Source: Stichopus chloronotus
Lineage: Eukaryota; Echinodermata; Holothuroidea; Aspidochirotida; Stichopodidae
Assembly: GCA_021234535.1 (NCBI GenBank)
Contig: CM037843.1
Span: 12,361,979 to 12,425,978 of the forward strand
Reading direction: 5' to 3'
Length of the DNA: 64,000 bases
Shown: positions 37,754 to 52,514 of the stretch, one piece after another
Numbering within the stretch: position 1 is the stretch's first letter
Layout: each line of letters begins with the position of its first letter
Program-made: the position numbers and the translations under genes
Notes under the pieces: model-generated
What the model saw: the letters and a program-made list of their open reading frames with translations, nothing else
The model's database searches: none
What the model was told of the DNA's origin: nothing

Positions 37754-38280
37754 CAGATTCCCTTGTACAATGTTGATGGTTTGTTATAATGATACTCCAA
37801 TAGTGGTACCTATCCTTCTTCTCCTACATGCTGTCATGAATTTGTTTGAAACTTAGACACAATGTTCCTTGGGTGGTGCTCAGGAATTTTGGTCCCAAGG
37901 TCCTATGTGGGCCCTTTGGCCCATTTTATGAAATTCTGCAAAATGCTTCTCGTACAGATTCCCTTGTACAATTTTGACTTTTTGTCATAATGATGCTTCA
38001 ATAGTGGTACCTTCCAGCTATTCAGGAATTTGCAGTCTAAGGTCCTATGTGGGCCCTTTGGCCCATTTTATGAAATTCTGCAAATGTTTTTTCTCCTACA
38101 TGCAGTCATGGATTTGTATGAAATTTAGACACAATGTTCCTTGGGTGGTGGACTATGTGGGGTGTTTAGGAATTTTGGGTCCAAGGTGCCATGTGGGCCC
38201 TTTGACCCATTTTGTTAAATTCTGCAAAATGCTTCTCCTACAGATTCTCGTGTACAATGTTGATGATTTGTCATAATGAT

Positions 38281-38392
38281 AGTCCATCTATCTATCTGTC
38301 TGTCCATCTGTCTGTCTGTCCATCTGTCCATCCTTCTCTCCTTGCGTCCATCTGTCCACCTGTCCATGCATCCATCTATCCATCCAGATTCT
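38281..38392 (+). repeat. Mixed (CTGT)/(CATC) tetranucleotide array
   Basis: Interrupted tetranucleotides (CTATCTGTCTGTCCATCTGT and similar). It lies between copies of the TACAATGTTGATGGTTTGTC unit. Confidence 0.9.
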
Positions 38393-39559
38393 CTTGTACA
38401 GTGTTGATGGTTTGTCATATTGGTTCTCCATAAGTGGTGCCTCTAGGTGTTGAGTAATATTGGGTACAAGGTCCCTTGTTGGCCCTTTGGCTCATTTTAT
38501 GAAATTCTGCAAAATGCTTGATAATCTCTGATATCTTTTGGAGGTCAAAGATCACTTGAGGTCAGTTGAATTCATTGTTTGAAACCTGTTGAAGATCATA
38601 TCTCAATGAGAGAACATTGCTAGAACTTTTAATTTTGTGTGTTGTACATTGTGAGCAGATTGTCATTGTTAGCCTATTATTTTTCAGGGGAGTCAAAGGT
38701 CATTTGAGGTCAGCATGGTTTAAGTCTGCAAAACATTTGAGCAAGGTTTTTTAAAAAAAGTGAATGTTGCTGAAACCTCCAAACTGAAAACATTGATTGC
38801 TCTTGATGAGTACGTAACCTCTGTCATTTTCATGGTGATCCAAGGTCACTTGAGGTCGGTAGAAGTCATCATTTGAAAATTTTGCAAACATGGTATCTTT
38901 ATAACAGATATTACTAGAAATTTGAACTTGAAGTGTAGGTTGCCAGTTGTGAGTAAAAGATCCATATTTGTTTTCAGTGAATTTCAAATGTCAAAAGGTG
39001 TATTAAGGCTTTCAGCTTTGCAGTATGCTGGAAATTATCTTTTTGAATATTATTGTTCAAAGAATCACAAAGTCCATTCATCTTCTGGTAAAGAAGTTGC
39101 TTGGTTGTTGGCGTCTTCAAGATCTACAACTAATGGCAAGAGTTAAGTGTCTTGCTGAGAACTAAAAGTATAGCTTTCGGTTTTGCAAATGAGAAAAGAG
39201 ACAGTGATTTTAATAAAAATCGTTACCTATGCAGTGTTCTCCATAGGGCTTTTAGTCAGTGGTCCACCCTCTTTAAAAATTGACCCCCTAGAATAGTTAC
39301 CACCCCTAAAAAAGCCCTCCCTCACCATAAGCTCTGCTTGGCTGGATGGAAGGCTACAATGTTATGCTGCCATTTCAAATAGAGCAAGAAATCATCTCTA
39401 AATGGCACCATTATGCATCATTCAACATCTCAGTTATCAAAAATATCTTTAGGTGAGTGGAAGCATCTCTCCTCAAACATTTACTCAGCACAAGTTTCTG
39501 TGTTTGCATAGACATTTTGCACATGCCTCCCCTCCCTTGAGTGTCTGTGGGGAACACTG

Positions 39560-40110
39560 CTTTTGTCATCATGATGGCATGTGTGCACTGTAAATGTGTG
39601 TATATTTGTGAAGCCATGCTTGTGAACACAATATTTAAAAAAAAAAAACAGAAGCTGGACAGAGGTATGATTATTTCTTTCTTGGTGCATATATGTTCCA
39701 TATTGAGTACAAGAACAATATTGGTTTTTGAGGTCAAAAGTGAACAGAGGCCAGCGGAGGTCAAACTTTGAAAACTATATCTCAAGAATGTGGGCTTGAA
39801 CTGATCTCAGATGTAGTATGTTGATGCACAAGATTGAGCAAAAGAACCCTCCTATTTGTTGTGAAGGTGAAATGTCATTTGAGGTGAGTAGAGAGTTGAA
39901 ACTCCGAAAACCATGTAAAGGCGATAACTTAAGAAGCTGCTTTGCTTATAGTACAGTATGTTGATATGAATAAAGAACGAGGTCGATGTTTTTGGTCCAA
40001 TTAGATGTCAAAGGCACCAGAGGTCAAAATAAAGCAACCATGTAAACACAGTATCTCAAGAAGGGAAGTTTGTCCAAGATGAAATCTTGGACAAATGTCA
40101 TATTTAGAAG
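39560..40110 (+). repeat. Decayed Helentron-like units
   Basis: Three diverged units with GTGAACACAATAT, GAGTACAAGAACAATATTG, GAGGTCAAAAGTG and ACAGTATCTCAAGAAGGGAAG. No termini. Confidence 0.5.
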
Positions 40111-40697
40111 TAATCAGAAAGTTTTGTTCAAAATCATGAATACAGTATGTCATGCATTGGCTCATTATATGATGACAAGTATTTTGCTGAGGAAGCAAAG
40201 GTATAAATAATACTTCTTGTTTGAATTTATCATAATTTTATGAAGGGGAGTGTGGAAAGACCTCATACTTGTCATGTATGATGTCAGTATACTGTTTATC
40301 ATAGCCCAATTCCTACTGCTTGTTTCAATTACTGCAAGTGGTAATTCTTCTGTATGTTACATAATCAAAAGCACAATGCATTCTTGAACTGTGGTTAATT
40401 TTAAAAATCTAGTTGGTGCCATCTTTCTGACAAATTTCAGTTCCCATTGTTGCAGATTAATCTTGACAACTCAAAGACTGTTGGTGGTCATAAGGGAATC
40501 TTTGCATTCCCTATCCGCGATCAACACTGACTGAGTGGTTACTAACTATTTTGTAAATGTTGAAAGATGCAAAAAAAGACAAAAACTCATAGTGATTTGT
40601 TTATGATAAATGTGGCAAAAATATGCACAACTTAATCTTTCTCACTTTGAATTTTTATGTCACAAGTTAAGTTTTGTCTGTGTTTGTTTTTTCCTAG

Positions 40698-43652
<2,955 letters not shown>

Positions 43653-44964
43653 GATTCCTTGCCATAGGCAGGGGAATCTATGCAGTCCTGATGTCGTGTG
43701 TGGGTATGTATTTGTGTGTGTGTGTTGGTGCGTGTGTGTGTGCGTGTGTGTGTGAGACGGTTGCTCGTAAACACTCTATCTCAAGAAGGGTAACTCTGAG
43801 TAATTTCATTTTTGGCATGTTGGTTGCCCATATTGAGTAGATGATCCCTATTGTTTTTGGTGTCCAAATCTTGCATATAAATGAGGTTATGGGGTAAAAC
43901 ATAAAAAATTTTAAAACTGCCATAGTTCCTTATCCATGGGTCAGATTTGTTTTAAACTTGATAGGGTTGTCTGTTATTAACAGGTTCATGACCCTGTGAA
44001 ATTTAATGCTTATCAATAGAGAGGAAGGGATAATTTTTCACTATAAAACAATAATAATAGCCTAAACACCATTATTGTGGTTATTATAAACTACCGTACA
44101 AATATGTATTGATCTACATTGTGCAATAGCAGGTGTTTATTCTCTCGCACCCAGTTAACTCAATGGGATTGCTCCCTACAGTACTGCATTTGTAACTTAG
44201 TGAGTAACTTCTAGTGTGGGGGGCTAATAAGTTGTCCAGAGAGAGTGTCTTGGTATGGGAGGTCATGGGGTCAGATAGAAAAGCATGCAATGGAATGTTA
44301 ATGGGTTTATGAAAAAAATGAAGAAAATAAAAAAACCCATCTGTTCTGTCATTTATTTGGATAATATCAATATCCAGAGGAACAGCTGGTAGCAGAACAA
44401 GGTTTCTTAACAATCAAATTGGAGTGCTTTCAATCATATTTCACAATGTCGGAAAAGATGGAGGAAGCAAAAATATTGGGGAGGAATCATAACTTAGGGT
44501 CAACTTACCAGGACTTTGAGTGTGTTAAAAGCTACTTGTAACAAGGAAGAAATTATCCTGGTGGTTTACGAAGAATTTTGAGGTAAATATGGCAGGCTAG
44601 CTGAGTTTAGATGAGGTAAGGTTGAGTTGTTTGATTCAACTAACAACAGGCAAGACTAGAAGCAGCATTGATTACTTGTGTGTTTCTTGGAGCTCAGAGA
44701 TAATGTTGACTGATTTCATACCGTACTCATACTGTACTTGATGTGTGGGTTGTATGGACTGGGTAGGTGATCCCTATTGCTTTTGGTGGACATCAAATGT
44801 CGCAGTCATTTTAGGTCACCAAAATAAAGTTCATTTTGGGTTAAAGGCTTGTGGTGTATCAAGAAAAATAACTGCAGTTGATCTTATACTTGTCATTTGA
44901 ATAATTCATGTTTGTTGTAATATAGCCATGTAGCAAGGAATCACAAAGCCTTTTGGCTTTCTGG
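43653..44964 (+). mobile_element. Helentron-like element, family A with family B' interior
   Basis: Family A 5' end (GATTCCTTGCCATAGGCAGG) and GT tract. The array then switches within a unit to the B' type (GTGTCCAAATCTTGCATATA ... CTGTTATTAACAGG), and the element closes with the A 3' end GCAAGGAATCACAAAGCC ... CTGG at 44964. It looks like a recombinant or template-switched copy. No ORF. Confidence 0.7.
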
Positions 44965-45552
44965 TTCTCAGGTCATTTTAAAGTGATTCAGTAAAAGTTT
45001 CGTTCAGGGCAATTTTGAGTGTCACTGCAGTAATAACAGTATAGGCTTTGTCGCTTCTGTGGCTGTTGTCACACAGTGGTTTCAACCAAGTAGGCTACTA
45101 CCATTGTTGAAAATAAAACATTCAAATTGCATTACTTGAACATCGTCGCTGTGTATGAAAAAAAAATCTTTTTAAAAACTCAAGGCTTGTTGCGGTAGAA
45201 TTAAGGCAAAAGAAAACATTTGCTGTATGGAGTTGTGTGCCTTGTTGAGGAGAATATTTTGACCTAACCTTGTTTGTGTATTTACTCAGCAGGTACGATT
45301 AAGAGCAACCAAGCCTTTGACACATTAACGTTTTGCTAACTTAAAATCACACCCCCACCAAATCCCTTGACTGCTTTTGTTATTGATTCCTTGCAGAAGC
45401 AAAAGGAATCTATGTGATGGTGATGTCATGGGTGCGGATAGGTGACACTTCGCTTTTAAGCACGATATCTCAAGAAGGGTAACCATGATTGATCTCATAC
45501 TTGGTGAGGGGGTTGGTCATATTGAGTAGATGATCCCTATTGTTTTTGGTGG

Positions 45553-45585
45553 AGGTCAAAGGTCATTTGAGGTCACCAGAGGTCA
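45553..45585 (+). promoter_or_regulatory. Four-half-site nuclear-receptor cluster (DR1-DR4-DR4), example
   Basis: Perfect AGGTCA half-sites at 45553, 45560, 45570 and 45580, with spacers A, TTTG and CCAG. Direct repeats spaced by 1 are classical RXR/HNF4/PPAR-type sites, and those spaced by 4 are TR/LXR-type sites. The same perfect arrangement is at 63841-63873, and at 55053-55085 with one spacer change (TTCG). Occupancy in this animal is unknown. Confidence 0.5.
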
Positions 45586-45963
45586 AAATGTGAAAACCTT
45601 GTAAACACGATATCTTCAGAACGGTACCTGTGACTGATGTCATACTTAGTGTGTGGGTTGGCTGTATTGAGTAAATGATCCCTACTGTTTTTGGTGGAGG
45701 TCAAAGGTCATGTGAGGTCACCAGAGGTCGGAATGTGAAAACCTCGTAAACAAGATATCTCAAGAATGGTAACTATGACTGTTGTCATACTTGATGTGTG
45801 GGTTGGTCGTATTGAGTAGATGATCCCTGTTGTTTTGGTGGAGGTCAAGGTCATTTGAGGTCACCGGAGGTCAAACTGTAAAAACCTTGTAAACACAATA
45901 TCCCCAGAAGGGTAACTGTGACTGATGTAATACTTTGTGTGGGGGTTGGTAATAATGAGCAGA

Positions 45964-46884
45964 TAGGGTTACCAGACATCCGGTTTTGCCCGGACATGTC
46001 CTCTTTTTACTGGTTCTCGAGGACGTCCGGACGGATTTTTAAAATTGCCCCTAAAAGTCCGGCTTTCATGTGTTTCTCACACAATCTGACAGATTTTCCT
46101 TTAATTTACTGGCAAAATATCTTGAAAGCTGTATTCATCATATAATATATGCCTCTTGGTGATTGTATACCAGTAACCCATTGCGTACGTAGCTTACATA
46201 CACCGCATTATACACATTCAGCTGTCTCATGCGTAAGCTAAGATCGGATTTGAGCAGGGTTTACTGCCTTATTTAACAATAGCTTGACACCCTCTGGAGA
46301 TATACCTACGTAATTAGCGAGAAGTCCTGAACACTTTTAGCCAATCAATGAGTACAATTTTTCGTGAGGATGGTTTGACATGCATTCAGCGTTATCTGCG
46401 CAACGGCTTAGTAACGGCTTTCAAGGGACTGTCAACTGTAACCGCGCACACGTGCTATGTAGCCTACATTGGTTGTTTTTCGTGATACAACGATGATCGG
46501 AACCTTTTTTGAAACGTTTTTTAATTCATAATTAACAGAAACTCATACATAATACAAAGACATGAATAACATGATTAGGAAGCTTAAAGCGTTCTCTCTT
46601 GCAAAATGTTCATTTTGTGTTTGATGTAGTCTCTGGAGTGCTTTTTATCACTATTCCAAAATCATTGCAAAATCTTTATAGATTGAAATTTGGTGAGACC
46701 ACGAGTAGTGAAGTGACAAAAGAAAGTCTGGAAGAAAGTCTGGATAAAGCAACAAATATCGCACCATTTTGCATCTAGACACCCTTGAAAACAAAAAATT
46801 TCCAAAGGGGAGGGTCCCCTGAGACCCCTCTCCCAGGATGGCGATCAATGTCCTCCTTTTTAGAAAATAATCCTGGTAACCCTA
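45964..46884. mobile_element. hAT-like non-autonomous element, 921 bp
   Basis: Terminal inverted repeat TAGGGTTACCAG ... CTGGTAACCCTA, with further imperfect pairing inward. TAGGG/CCCTA ends suggest hAT. The expected 8 bp duplication is not seen: the family A unit lacks about 35 bp on the right side of the insertion, so a flanking deletion probably followed. No transposase ORF. Confidence 0.65.
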
Positions 46885-47509
46885 AGTTGAGGTCACCAGA
46901 GGTCAAACCTTGCTAACACATTAACTCCAGACAGGTAATGTTGGCTGATGTCATACTTGATGTGTGGGTTGGCCATACTGGTTAGGTGATCCCTATTGCT
47001 TTTGGTGGATGTCAAGTGTCATTTGAGGACAACAAAATAAAGGTCCTTTGGGTTAAAGGCTTGTTAATGTGGTGTTTCAAGAACAATAACTGCAATTGAT
47101 CTCACACTTGTCATGTGGATAATTCATGTTTGTTATAATATAACCATGTCGCAAGGGGTATATACTAAATAGAAGGCTCCTTTTGTTTTTGGTGGAGGTC
47201 AAACGTCATTTGAGGTCACCTGAGGTCAAACATTGCTAACACATTAACGCCAGATGGGTAATGGTGACTGATGTCATACTTGATGTGTGGGTTCGCCATA
47301 CTGAGTAGGTGATCCCTGTTGCTTTTGGGAGAGTATGTCCCCCATCTTTAGCCACTTTCCAAGACTGGGAGGGGTGGAGAACCTGTCCAGCGCAGCACCT
47401 GCACCAATTAGTAACCTGAAGCGGACAAGACCTAATCGGACAACAGGAACCCAAATAACCCTCTCAGCACCACTGGAAACAGCTTAAGTGAACAAGCCAA
47501 ATTTGAATC

Positions 47510-47612
47510 CCCAGAAACTTCCAGGTGGTTCTGCTGGGATCTGATCTGGGGAGCCAAAGATTGCAAGATGGACACTCTTACCACCAAGCTAACTCTCTAC
47601 CTGGCACCCATA
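47510..47612 (-). repeat. tRNA-like SINE head (minus strand)
   Basis: Read on the minus strand: TTAGCTTGGTGGTAAGAG (A-box like), then CTTGCAATC in the position of an anticodon loop, then CCCAGATCAGATCCC (weak B-box like). This resembles the tRNA-derived head of a SINE, not a functional tRNA, because the stems are imperfect. A body and tail are not resolved. Confidence 0.4.
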
Positions 47613-49600
47613 CAGCTTGGCTGTGCTTACTGTATATATCTTTCTTGCAGTCCTAGAGGGCTCATTTCACGGTGTGTGCTCAAAGTAAAACAGGGTCATT
47701 AGGAGGTAGTGCTGGAAGATGCCAGCAACTAGAGTTTGCTCTAAGAAGCTATGCTCTCTTGTTAGAGGACAGACTTTTGACCGTAGTCATTACGTGGTCT
47801 TGTAAACCAGTAATACTATGTTTGTATGCGTTGATTGAAGGTCTTCTGCCCCTCACATCCAGTAAATGGCGTCCCATCTTTTTTGCTGACGACTGTCACA
47901 ATTATCCCATCTTTATCACATTATATAGTTAGATTACAAATTAATTATTCTGAGATGTTCTCCTGCAAAAAGCTTACTTTTTGTTAGAACATACCAATTG
48001 TATTAAATTCACTCAATGTGTCTGTTCTCACTTTCAAGCAAAATTCAATGTACAATAGCAACCAACTTTTTCTGGCACAATAGTATCATAATCTCAATTC
48101 ATGACTGGGATGGTGTGCACATTAAGTATTGGAACTGAACTGAAAGGAGATTTATCAGAAGATAAATAGCTGCTTTGATAAAATCAAAGATAAAGAAAAC
48201 CACTTTGAGCCCAGTAGAACTATTGCACATGTTGAACTGCCATTCCAAGGCTGTCATGTTAGCTGCTGCAAGGTGTTTGGACCATCCTTTAGAATAGAAA
48301 TCACTAATCTATGTTTTGGACTGAGAGGTATGTGCCTTGTAGTTTTGCAAGGTCATAGGAGAAGGATATGAACACTTTGTCACAATTACTGCAATGATTG
48401 GTGTAGTTGCCAAGGGAGACATGAACTCTGATTTGGATAGCCACAAAAGAACACAGGAGACATATCAACAGAAAAATTAGATTTAATTAGTAAACATAAC
48501 TCTTGTGAAAATGACCATGGCTTTAGGTCGCCACTTTACTATGTACAAAACAAAATGGAAAATGACACAATACAATAATTGTTTATAACCTGATTATGCT
48601 GTTGATTCGATATTTGTAACATAAGAGGTTCTTACTTTGTAAGTATGTAACCTGGTTAATTCTTTTACAACAAAGCAATTGAATACAATATTGCCTTCCC
48701 TCAGATGTAAAAATAATTGAACTAACACTTGGTGTCTATCTCAGATGTGACAAATTTGAAATAAGATTTTCTCCCACCAGTATCATGCAGTAATCTGTCT
48801 TGTATTGTTCTTGACATTTGTATTTAAGATTATAAGGAATCAGAAAGTAAACAGAACACAGTATGTTGTCTGCAACAGGTTGCAAAAGGATTTGGGGTTT
48901 TCTCAGCTACTTCAGCATTGCAAGTCCTGAGGGAAATAAACAATTATTCATCCCTTTGTTACTTGGTGTCTTGTGTGACAATAGCACATTTAAGTAGTGT
49001 GTCAAAATATGAAGGACAATCTACATATGACTGTTTCAGGAAACTTGCAGAAAAGAAAGTGTCAAAAATTAGACTTGTGCCTCTTCAGCTCCATTTATGT
49101 CTCCTTCCAATAACAGCCCCTTGTTCTGACAGGCATATGCCTAGCTAGACCTAGAGCCTGTTTCCTGGCCTTGACTCACAGACAGCCAGGCCACACATGT
49201 TTATGTACATGATACAGTGTTTTGAATGCATTCTTGAGTCTATGGATTTGTGTAGTTTTGATACTGTTAACATTAGTGGTTAGGCAAGGTGTATGAATGT
49301 TTCTACATACGGGCAGCCTGTGGCCTCTCAGAACCTAAAGTGCACCTGTTTGGATAGCTGTAAAGCTATAAGTTTGAGCATTATTTTTATTCACTTATTT
49401 CAACTTGACCTAAAGAGGGTGACTCATCTAGAAGTAGCTATGCTAACATGCAACCCTCATCAACACCATAACAATATCCACTAAATGTGTTCAGTGTAAT
49501 AGTTTAACTTATCCTGTCTGAGGAACCTTAATATGGAGTTCTCAACGTGCTTGGTGTCCTTCAGCTCTGTGGGTGTTATGTTCTGGGGGAGATGGTTTCA
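47613..49600. other. Intron f interior, mostly unassigned
   Basis: About 2 kb without recognised repeats or coding signatures. Confidence 0.4.
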
Positions 49601-49689
49601 TTTTTAGTTCACACACCAAGTGTGTGAGGTATTAGAATGAGGCTGTTGTCGTCAAGTTTTTTCAAAAGCTTTCTCTTTCTTCAGTGTTT

Positions 49690-51283
49690 GGTTCATTGCA
49701 TTAGCAAAAGGAACCTATGCATTCAACTTGGCGTGTGTGTGTGTATGTGTGTGCATGTGAGTTTGTTTAGGGTGCCGAAGGGGACACACACAGGAACTTC
49801 AAGCTTGCAACCGGGGCTACGCCAAAAAATGGGGATATCCCCGTTTCTGGATATTTTAACATAATGCAAATTGGGATATCAGATATGCTCCCTTAACTTT
49901 ATAAGTGAATTTAACTTTTTCCCCAATTAACTATTTTATGGATCTATACCTGTGTATAGGGGTGTATGTGTTTAAAAAATTATACACACAATCCTGTTTG
50001 TGGCGTGAATCGGGGATATATACAAGACTAAATACCACACACTGGGGACATCATATGCAGAGTGGGGATATCCCCATTTACATGAGGAAAAGTTCATGTC
50101 CCAGATAGGCGCCCTAAACAGGTACATGTATGTGTGTGTGTGTCTGTGACGCAAGGCTTAGGTACGCTCTAACTCAATATGGGCAAGTTGGATAAAACTT
50201 GTACTTGGTGTACAGGTCCGTCATACTGCGTAGAAGTGCCCTACTGTTTTTGGTGTCCATATCTTGCATATTAATGAGGTTGTGGGGTCAAACATCAAAA
50301 TCTTAATATGCCATATTTGCATAACCGTGGGTCAGATTTGTTTTAAACTTGATAAAGCTGTCTGTTATTGACAGGTTCATGACTGTGTGCAATTTAATGC
50401 TTATTGAGGAGAAGGGTAAATTTTTCACTCTGAAACAATAATAATAGCTTTAGCACCAATATTGTGGTTATTATAAGCTACCATACAAATTAGTTGAAAA
50501 GCTTATGGGCTACAGTGTGTAAAATTTCCATTGGCAGTTTGTGGTTTTAGTGACACAGTTAACTCAATGGGATTTCGGTCACTGGAAAATTTTTGCTATG
50601 TTTTAAGGCTATGGTAGCCTAGGAGGACCATCAGTGAATGTATGTCATGTTTGAAATATCATTTTCTTTATAGGTTCTCTTAGGTTGGTGTACTGATCTG
50701 TCATAGTGGGTATTAGTGCCCAATTGTTTATGGTGTCCATATCTTGCATCTTAATGGGGTTATGGGGTCAAACGTAACAATCTTAAAACAGCCATATTTC
50801 CATAATTGTGGGTCAGATTTGTTTTAAACTTGATATGGTTGTCTGTTATTGACAGATTCACATCCCTGTGAAATTTATTGATAGAGGGGGAAAAATTTTG
50901 CAGTTTTATTCCTTGGTCATTGAAAATTGTCGCTGTTTTAGTGGTATGGTAGCTTAAAAGACCATCAGCTGATGTATGTAATGGTTGAATTTGCATTATC
51001 TTTATGGATTAAAATGGGCTGGAGAACAGTTTCAGTCACTGTGTCTAAACATGATATAGTGAGTTGTTAGTTTAGTAGTTGGTACACAACTACACTATGG
51101 TAGCCAGTGTAGTCAATGTGTGTACCAATTGAATTTGCATTATTCTTAAATTTTGAGTTTTTAATTCATTATCTAAACATGTGGTTCTTGATAGCCCCAA
51201 TTTTTGGGTCCCCAGTTTGGAGGACCCAACTTTTCACTTGCCCTAATTTCTTTGCAAGGAACACAGTGCCCATTGGGCTCTTG
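49690..51283 (+). mobile_element. Helentron-like element, family B' (complete, with a MITE inside)
   Basis: Starts GGTTCATTGCATTAGCAAAAGGAACC, then a GT tract (which hosts a 355 bp MITE at 49765-50119), then two B'-type units. The 3' end is GCAAGGAACACAGTGCCCAT, then TGGGCTCTTG. The host site without insertion is present at 13561-13870. Comparison places the element in a T run with no flanking duplication beyond T residues. Confidence 0.78.
49765..50119. mobile_element. 355 bp MITE with GTTTAGGGTGCC ends
   Basis: Left GTTTAGGGTGCC pairs with right GGCGCCCTAAAC (one mismatch). Inward, GGGACA ... GGAACTT pairs with AGTTCATGTCCC. Two copies of the palindrome GGGGATATCCCC lie subterminally (about 49832 and 50073). 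It interrupts the GT tract of the surrounding Helentron-like copy. The superfamily is unresolved because a target duplication cannot be told from the palindromic ends. Confidence 0.7.
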
Positions 51284-51690
51284 TTGAGATATTTGTCTGA
51301 AATTTCGTCAGTGTGTTTTTTTGGATAGACATATTTTTTTCCACCTAATTACATTTCGACTGACTTTATTTATTGGTGAGTTGCAATGTAATTTTTAGAG
51401 GAAAATCGGATTTTTGATTGCTTTTTTGCACACAGCACTTTAACTGAACGCTTTTAGCTGGAGAACTATTCTGTGGTCACTCTAGTAAACACAGGGTTTC
51501 CCCTGGTACTTATTTGCGGAGGCGGCCGCCTTGCAACTTTTTAAGACCGCCTCGCCAAAAGTGCTGTAATTACCACCTCACATGTTTATATCCAGGGCTG
51601 GAAGAAGTCGGGAAGCCAGTGGTTTCTTCCCGCGAAATTTTGCGTCTCCCGGGAAATCCGCTTCTGTAGTGTTTAGCTTGTATATGCATA
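51284..51690. other. Continuation of the 13.6 kb paralogous block and unassigned DNA
   Basis: 51284-51495 matches about 13640-13860. 51500-51660 is a GC-richer stretch (GGAGGCGGCCGCC) of unknown origin. Confidence 0.5.
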
Positions 51691-52490
51691 CCATGCTTGT
51701 TTCCAACTTTCGATTCTAGAATGGTAGAGATCACACATGTGGTTTCCTAAATAGTTACGTCTGAAAATAACTGGTAAATAAATCATTCGAATGTGTATCC
51801 CCAAATGCCCCATCCACGTTCAATCTTCAACAAAACTTGAAGTAAATTGCTATTCCTGTAATAGAATGCCCTTACTTACTCATGATAAATATTTTGCAAG
51901 TTATATATGTGAAAAACAATGTTGGCAAATGTTTCCAGAAGATCCTACGTATACCTCCTTTACTACATTCAATGTCAATGAAAAAGCATAAGCTTAGGCC
52001 TGCCTTAGGGCGTGCCCGCATACGCAAATTATCTACAAAATGACATCAAGCGGACATATCGCAACCCACAGAAATACAAAAATGAACGCATATTTCTACG
52101 ACCAAAACCCTTCACGAAACCAATAGTCTGCTTCTTCAAAACTTTAGTCTAAACTTTTTAAAGTGACTAGTATCAGTGAACAAAACAATGAAAGAAAAAT
52201 TTCAATGTTCCTTGAAAAACTCTGAAACTTGCAACATGAAAATTTCGCTTGTTTCCTGTAATACGGAAATATGAATTGCCAAGGTGGTTAGGCTATTCGA
52301 CATACACCCACTGCGTTTAGGATATCATTACTTAAAATTTTCGGAAGGCTGCACACGATCTTACGTGATTCTTTTCACGAAACTTATAGGGACATTTCAA
52401 CTTCAAAAATGTATTTAATACAGTTTACTCTACATGACATGTGCAATATTTCATAGAATGTTGTGATTTTGAAGCAATATCAACGATTTT
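51690..52490 (+). repeat. Dispersed repeat, inverse copy of 16860-17560
   Basis: Collinear blocks in opposite orientation to 16860-17560: GATCACACATGTGGTTTCCT, CCACGTTCAATC, AAGCTTAGGCCTG, ACCCTTCACGAAACCAATAG and CGGAAGGCTGCACACGATCT. It ends just before the Helentron-like element at 52515. Confidence 0.65.
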
Positions 52491-52514
52491 TTTGTGATCT
52501 AACTATGGTTTTTT

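Larger units (their letters stand above)
36725..39088 (+). mobile_element. Helentron-like family A array with degenerate 3' end
   Basis: Units of the 32.7 kb subtype (perfect DR1 at 36842 and 37329) are interrupted by tetranucleotide microsatellites and a second unit type (GTACAATGTTGATGGTTTGTC ... GGGCCCTTTGGCCCATTTT, about 37750-38520). A degraded 3' end AGAATCACAAAG ... TCTTCTGG at about 39060-39088 resembles the family A terminus. No 5' hairpin is identified. Confidence 0.55.
45385..47330 (+). mobile_element. Helentron-like element, family A, interrupted by an hAT-like element
   Basis: The 5' end GATTCCTTGCAGAAGCAAAAGGAATC is an exact hairpin. Well-kept units carry the complete four-half-site cluster at 45553-45585. 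It is interrupted at 45964-46884, then the array resumes, reaches a truncated 3' motif (ACCATGTCGCAAGG, about 47143-47156) and continues in further units to about 47330. The right end is rearranged. Confidence 0.65.

Noticed and set aside
47510..47612. Functional tRNA gene
   Set aside because: A-box and anticodon-loop-like words are present, but the stems do not pair and the B-box is weak; at most a SINE head.
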